From assembly GCF_032854445.1 (NCBI RefSeq), contig NC_088300.1:25713608-25773607 (forward strand): DNA of 60,000 nucleotides, written 5' to 3'. Shown here piece after piece: positions 57,128 to 60,000 of the stretch; the stretch's first letter is position 1, and each line of letters starts with the position of its first letter. Origin of the DNA: Liolophura sinensis. Lineage: Eukaryota > Mollusca > Polyplacophora > Chitonida > Chitonidae. A model generated the notes under the pieces. It searched no databases. It saw only the letters and a list, made by a program, of their open reading frames with translations, and was not told the DNA's origin. A program made the translations under genes and the position numbers.

Positions 57128-57458
57128 TAAATTAACGCCATACCCAATAATTGATTATTGCTCAGTTTTATCAATTATTGATGGCGGAAACTGGAGAGCC
57201 TGGCGTAAACCACAGACCTTTGACAAATTACTGACGAACTTTCCCACGTATAACGTATAAATATACACACCATACTGGTGGATGAACATTATACTGTAAA
57301 CGGCCACACGAGCGTCGTCGGCCTCTTATCGTCACCAACACCCGATCGACAAGCAGACAGAGCGGTGGTATCAAGAATTTCCCTCCACGGCCAGATTTAA
57401 ACCCGCGTCTGATAGGCACACAAGCGCCCCTATAACCACTAGACCACGACCAACCCCC
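57128..57458 (-). mobile_element. SINE type B, full length with clear tRNA-like head
   Basis: On the minus strand the head reads GGTCGTGGTCTAGTGGTTAT (A box) and GACGCGGGTTTAAATCTGG (B box). The body holds 'ctggcgtaaaccacagacct' and 'cgtcgtcggcctcttatcgt'. Confidence 0.82.
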
Positions 57459-58977
57459 GTCTTGGATTATAGGAAAGCCTCCTGCTGAATTCAGTGAGCC
57501 TAACTAATTTACAAATTGAATGTACAACCCATGTCATGCATTTCATAGTTCATCTAAGTTTCACGGACGCCATGCAGCAAGGCTTTGAGTAGCGTTAACT
57601 ATACTGGACAATTCTTCAAAAACTTACGTCGACCGTTGTTTTCCTTTATATGCATTGTCTATTTGCTTTATGTTTGGTTTCATTTGTAATTGTTTACTGT
57701 CAAATGGGCAGATGTGCGAGTTAATGTTAGCCTTGAAAAGTATATATGTTTGATAAATAATGGAAATTTTGAAGATTTCAAGAAAAATGAACAAGAAGCA
57801 AGTCATTTGATGTTTTTCAATCTCCATTGTAAGTTAATGGATCCTGGATACATTGGTTCTCAGTTCAGATGTCGTGTGTGTTATAAACATGTCGATGTCA
57901 TGCACATATGTTTCCGTAATTTGTGACCTGTAAAATGGAAGAGTCAGTAAAGATCAGCTTGTGAAAAAAGGTGTTCTCGCCATTACCGAAGACTGGAACA
58001 CAGTAGCAACTTAGTGTCGCATGCGTGTTGTCGCAATGGCAGGACATTATCTTCCAAACCCGGTACATGTATTAGGCTAAAAGTGTTATATATGTATTTT
58101 TCTTTGTCTTCTACTCCTGTTCTCAATGTTTGTTGTATATGAAGCCTGAAATAAAAGAATTCTTATATTGGGATAACTGCACAATGAATGCTCCATGCAT
58201 GGATGGCACGATATTTCCGTATACGTAATGTAAACAAGGGCGTTGCCAGCAATGAATGCCAATATATATACATATGCACAGAGTCGCGCATTGAGGAAAT
58301 TAGCTGTCCTTGAGAAAAACAGTTGATATGGAAGGTGGATTCAGGGAGGAGGACTGCACGCATGCAGAGAAGCAAAAAGTTAGATCTTCAAGGCATTTGT
58401 GTACCTATATGCATCATACACACAAACATACACCGTGAGTAAGCTTTGTTTAGTGTTGTCCGCAAGACAATCAACCATAAAAATGTCAAGGCCTTTATGG
58501 GCTTCTGAAGTCTATTTCTACATACCAATCTTATAAGTGAAGTTTATATCATATTTTCAGTTCGGCTTAATTGCGTCCCACATATCTAACTGAAATCGAT
58601 TTTTTTCTGATGTAATATGCGCCTATTTGTTTACTCTTCGTGATGACTAGGCTATTACGCTTGATAGATTTACATGGAGTTTTGGTCTACAAGCTGTTGT
58701 ATTTCACTTGAAGTTTAACATTTTTCAAGTGGCGCATGAGTTTTGATCGAATTTTTGAATTCTTTGAATTTATCTTTGGTCTTTTCTGATATAATACGCG
58801 CCACGCCTTTAAGCTATATACAATCCTTCGGGTTAAAGACGCCGCACGCGCATGGCATTTGTTGACTGATCATCAATTTTTTTTATGCGTTTACCAGCTC
58901 ACGAGTGTGGTGTATACGGCGTTTGCGTCTTCAAAGAAAACGTTGAAAAAATCACGAATGGCATATAGATGGGCTTA

Positions 58978-59245
58978 ACTGAAGGTCAAACATGTCGAAT
59001 CTGGTAAATGTGAAGGTCATATGAAGCCTGGAAAGTTGAAGGTCCTGTGGCAGAAGTTCCAGTGAAATCTGGACATGTTAACGGTCCTACATGCATGTGG
59101 CAAGCCCTTGAGAATCTGGAGAATTTGAAGGAACCTGGAAAACTAATTGTCAATAAAATTTAAGCTTTTGCATATGGCACATGGTCCTGTGGTATATGGA
59201 AAAATCTTGTGGATTTTGGAAAAGTCGAATGTCCTGAAGAGGCAT
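58978..59245. repeat. Decayed tandem repeat of 'gaaggtcctg ... aatctgga' motifs
   Basis: Phrases gaaggtc(c/a)t, aatctgga, cctggaaa and gtcctgtgg recur at irregular spacing of about 30-60 bases. Confidence 0.45.
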
Positions 59246-59375
59246 AGAAATATAGCTGAGGGCAATCCAAAAACTTGAATGTAGGCATTCTATTGTGATC
59301 AGGCTTGGGTATTTTGGGTGGTTAATTGAGATAAAACATGTATGTTCCTGTAAGATAAATCAGAAAGATCTACAG

Positions 59376-59573
59376 GCGTTGTGTCATAGAGTCGAACAAA
59401 CGGGAGCTCGGTTCAAATACGCGCAATTCTGTGATTTCTATATCAAGGAAACCACAGACTCTCCGAATGGTACGTCTGATCTGGATTTGTATGACGACAA
59501 ATACACGGTTGTCCGTCTCGCAGACTGTACAAGAGGAACAGTTTCTATTTTTGACACTGAAAATTATCCTTGA
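59376..59573 (+). CDS. Possible terminal coding exon of an unidentified gene
   Basis: After an acceptor-like gatctacag at 59367-59375 the frame stays open for 65 codons to TGA at 59571. It reads ALCHRVEQTGARFKYAQFCD, then FYIKETTDSPNGTSDLDLYD and KYTVVRLADCTRGTVSIFDT. GC and codon use look more coding-like than the surroundings. The frame is also open upstream to an ATG at 59295. I do not recognise the protein; it could be a gene fragment, a transposon remnant or chance. Confidence 0.3.
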   Translation, partial: ALCHRVEQTGARFKYAQFCDFYIKETTDSPNGTSDLDLYDDKYTVVRLADCTRGTVSIFDTENYP

Positions 59574-60000
59574 TTAATTGGATAGCAATTTACCGAAGGG
59601 CCATGTACATGGCGTGTACATATCTCGTTTTATAGCATTTGTTAGATCCTGTGCGCCATGTGACTGTCAAGTAACGTCACAAGTTTGCTTCAAAAACTGG
59701 TGTATCAATGTCATTCCATCAAACGCCTTCACTTTAAGTTTCTTTAGTTTTACAAGGAGTATGATTCTTTTGTAAGTAAATAGGAACAGAGCGTCCAGAA
59801 TCTCTGGTACTTTACTTCATAATTACGGGTCCACGCAGATTAACTTGCGGGACACCTATTGTTTTCCTTCGGATTATTATTTTTATTTGTTCAATTTTGT
59901 GAACCCACGACAACCTAAACTGTTTGATCGATTGGCTTGAAAATTTTGCAGAAAAATTCCCCATACCTGAACTCTGGCGAACAGCAATTCCAGGTTTTCT

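Larger units (their letters stand above)
54785..60000. other. Upstream flank of attractin, mostly non-coding
   Basis: No divergent gene is recognisable next to the promoter. The region holds a (tttg)n tract at 55259-55280, (ta)n at 56404-56421, family F copy 2, a type B SINE, a decayed repeat near 58978 and one coding-like exon near 59376. Confidence 0.55.

Overview
The window is animal nuclear DNA: AT-rich, intron-rich, and crowded with SINEs, MITE-like elements, minisatellites and short 'acatgta' motifs. Several tRNA-headed SINE types resemble SINEs I know from molluscs, for example one with a tail reading ...tgactgaaaaattgttgagtacgacgttaaaccccaa... followed by a short tandem repeat. The source is most likely a lophotrochozoan, probably a mollusc. 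The species cannot be fixed from the sequence alone.

One gene dominates. It is an attractin (ATRN/ATRNL1 family) orthologue on the minus strand. Twenty-three coding exons can be placed between 54766 (start codon) and 5903, with matching splice phases throughout. They give about 1025 codons once a 1-nt frameshift in exon 4 is allowed for. Domain order is signal peptide, EGF-like 1, CUB (exons 2-3), EGF-like 2 (exon 4), a six-blade kelch propeller (exons 5-11), plexin/PSI-type cysteine modules (exons 12-16), laminin-type EGF modules (exons 17-20) and the membrane-proximal ectodomain (exons 20-23). The transmembrane and cytoplasmic exons were not found in the leftmost 5.9 kb and probably lie outside the window. 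Attractins are type I membrane glycoproteins that work with MGRN1-type E3 ligases in receptor turnover; no partner gene is in this window.

Layout. 1-5902: downstream intron or flank, with a 220-bp tandem repeat and a SINE. 5903-32240: exons 23 to 2 with introns of 0.3 to 6.6 kb. 32241-54530: a 22.3-kb first intron full of SINEs, MITE-like elements and low-complexity DNA. 54531-54790: exon 1 and a compact promoter-proximal region with YY1-like and ETS-like sites. 54791-60000: upstream flank with more repeats and one unidentified coding-like exon near the right edge.

Most notable observations: (1) the C-type lectin domain that vertebrate attractins carry between PSI modules is absent, with exons 14 and 15 joined in phase 1 across a 379-bp intron; (2) intron 6 is almost entirely twenty exact-length 35-bp repeats, each carrying a copy of the exon 7 3' splice site; (3) exon 4 carries an apparent 1-nt frameshift; (4) a 42-bp minisatellite is open on both strands; (5) there is a TIR element and a foldback element with a hammerhead-like core.
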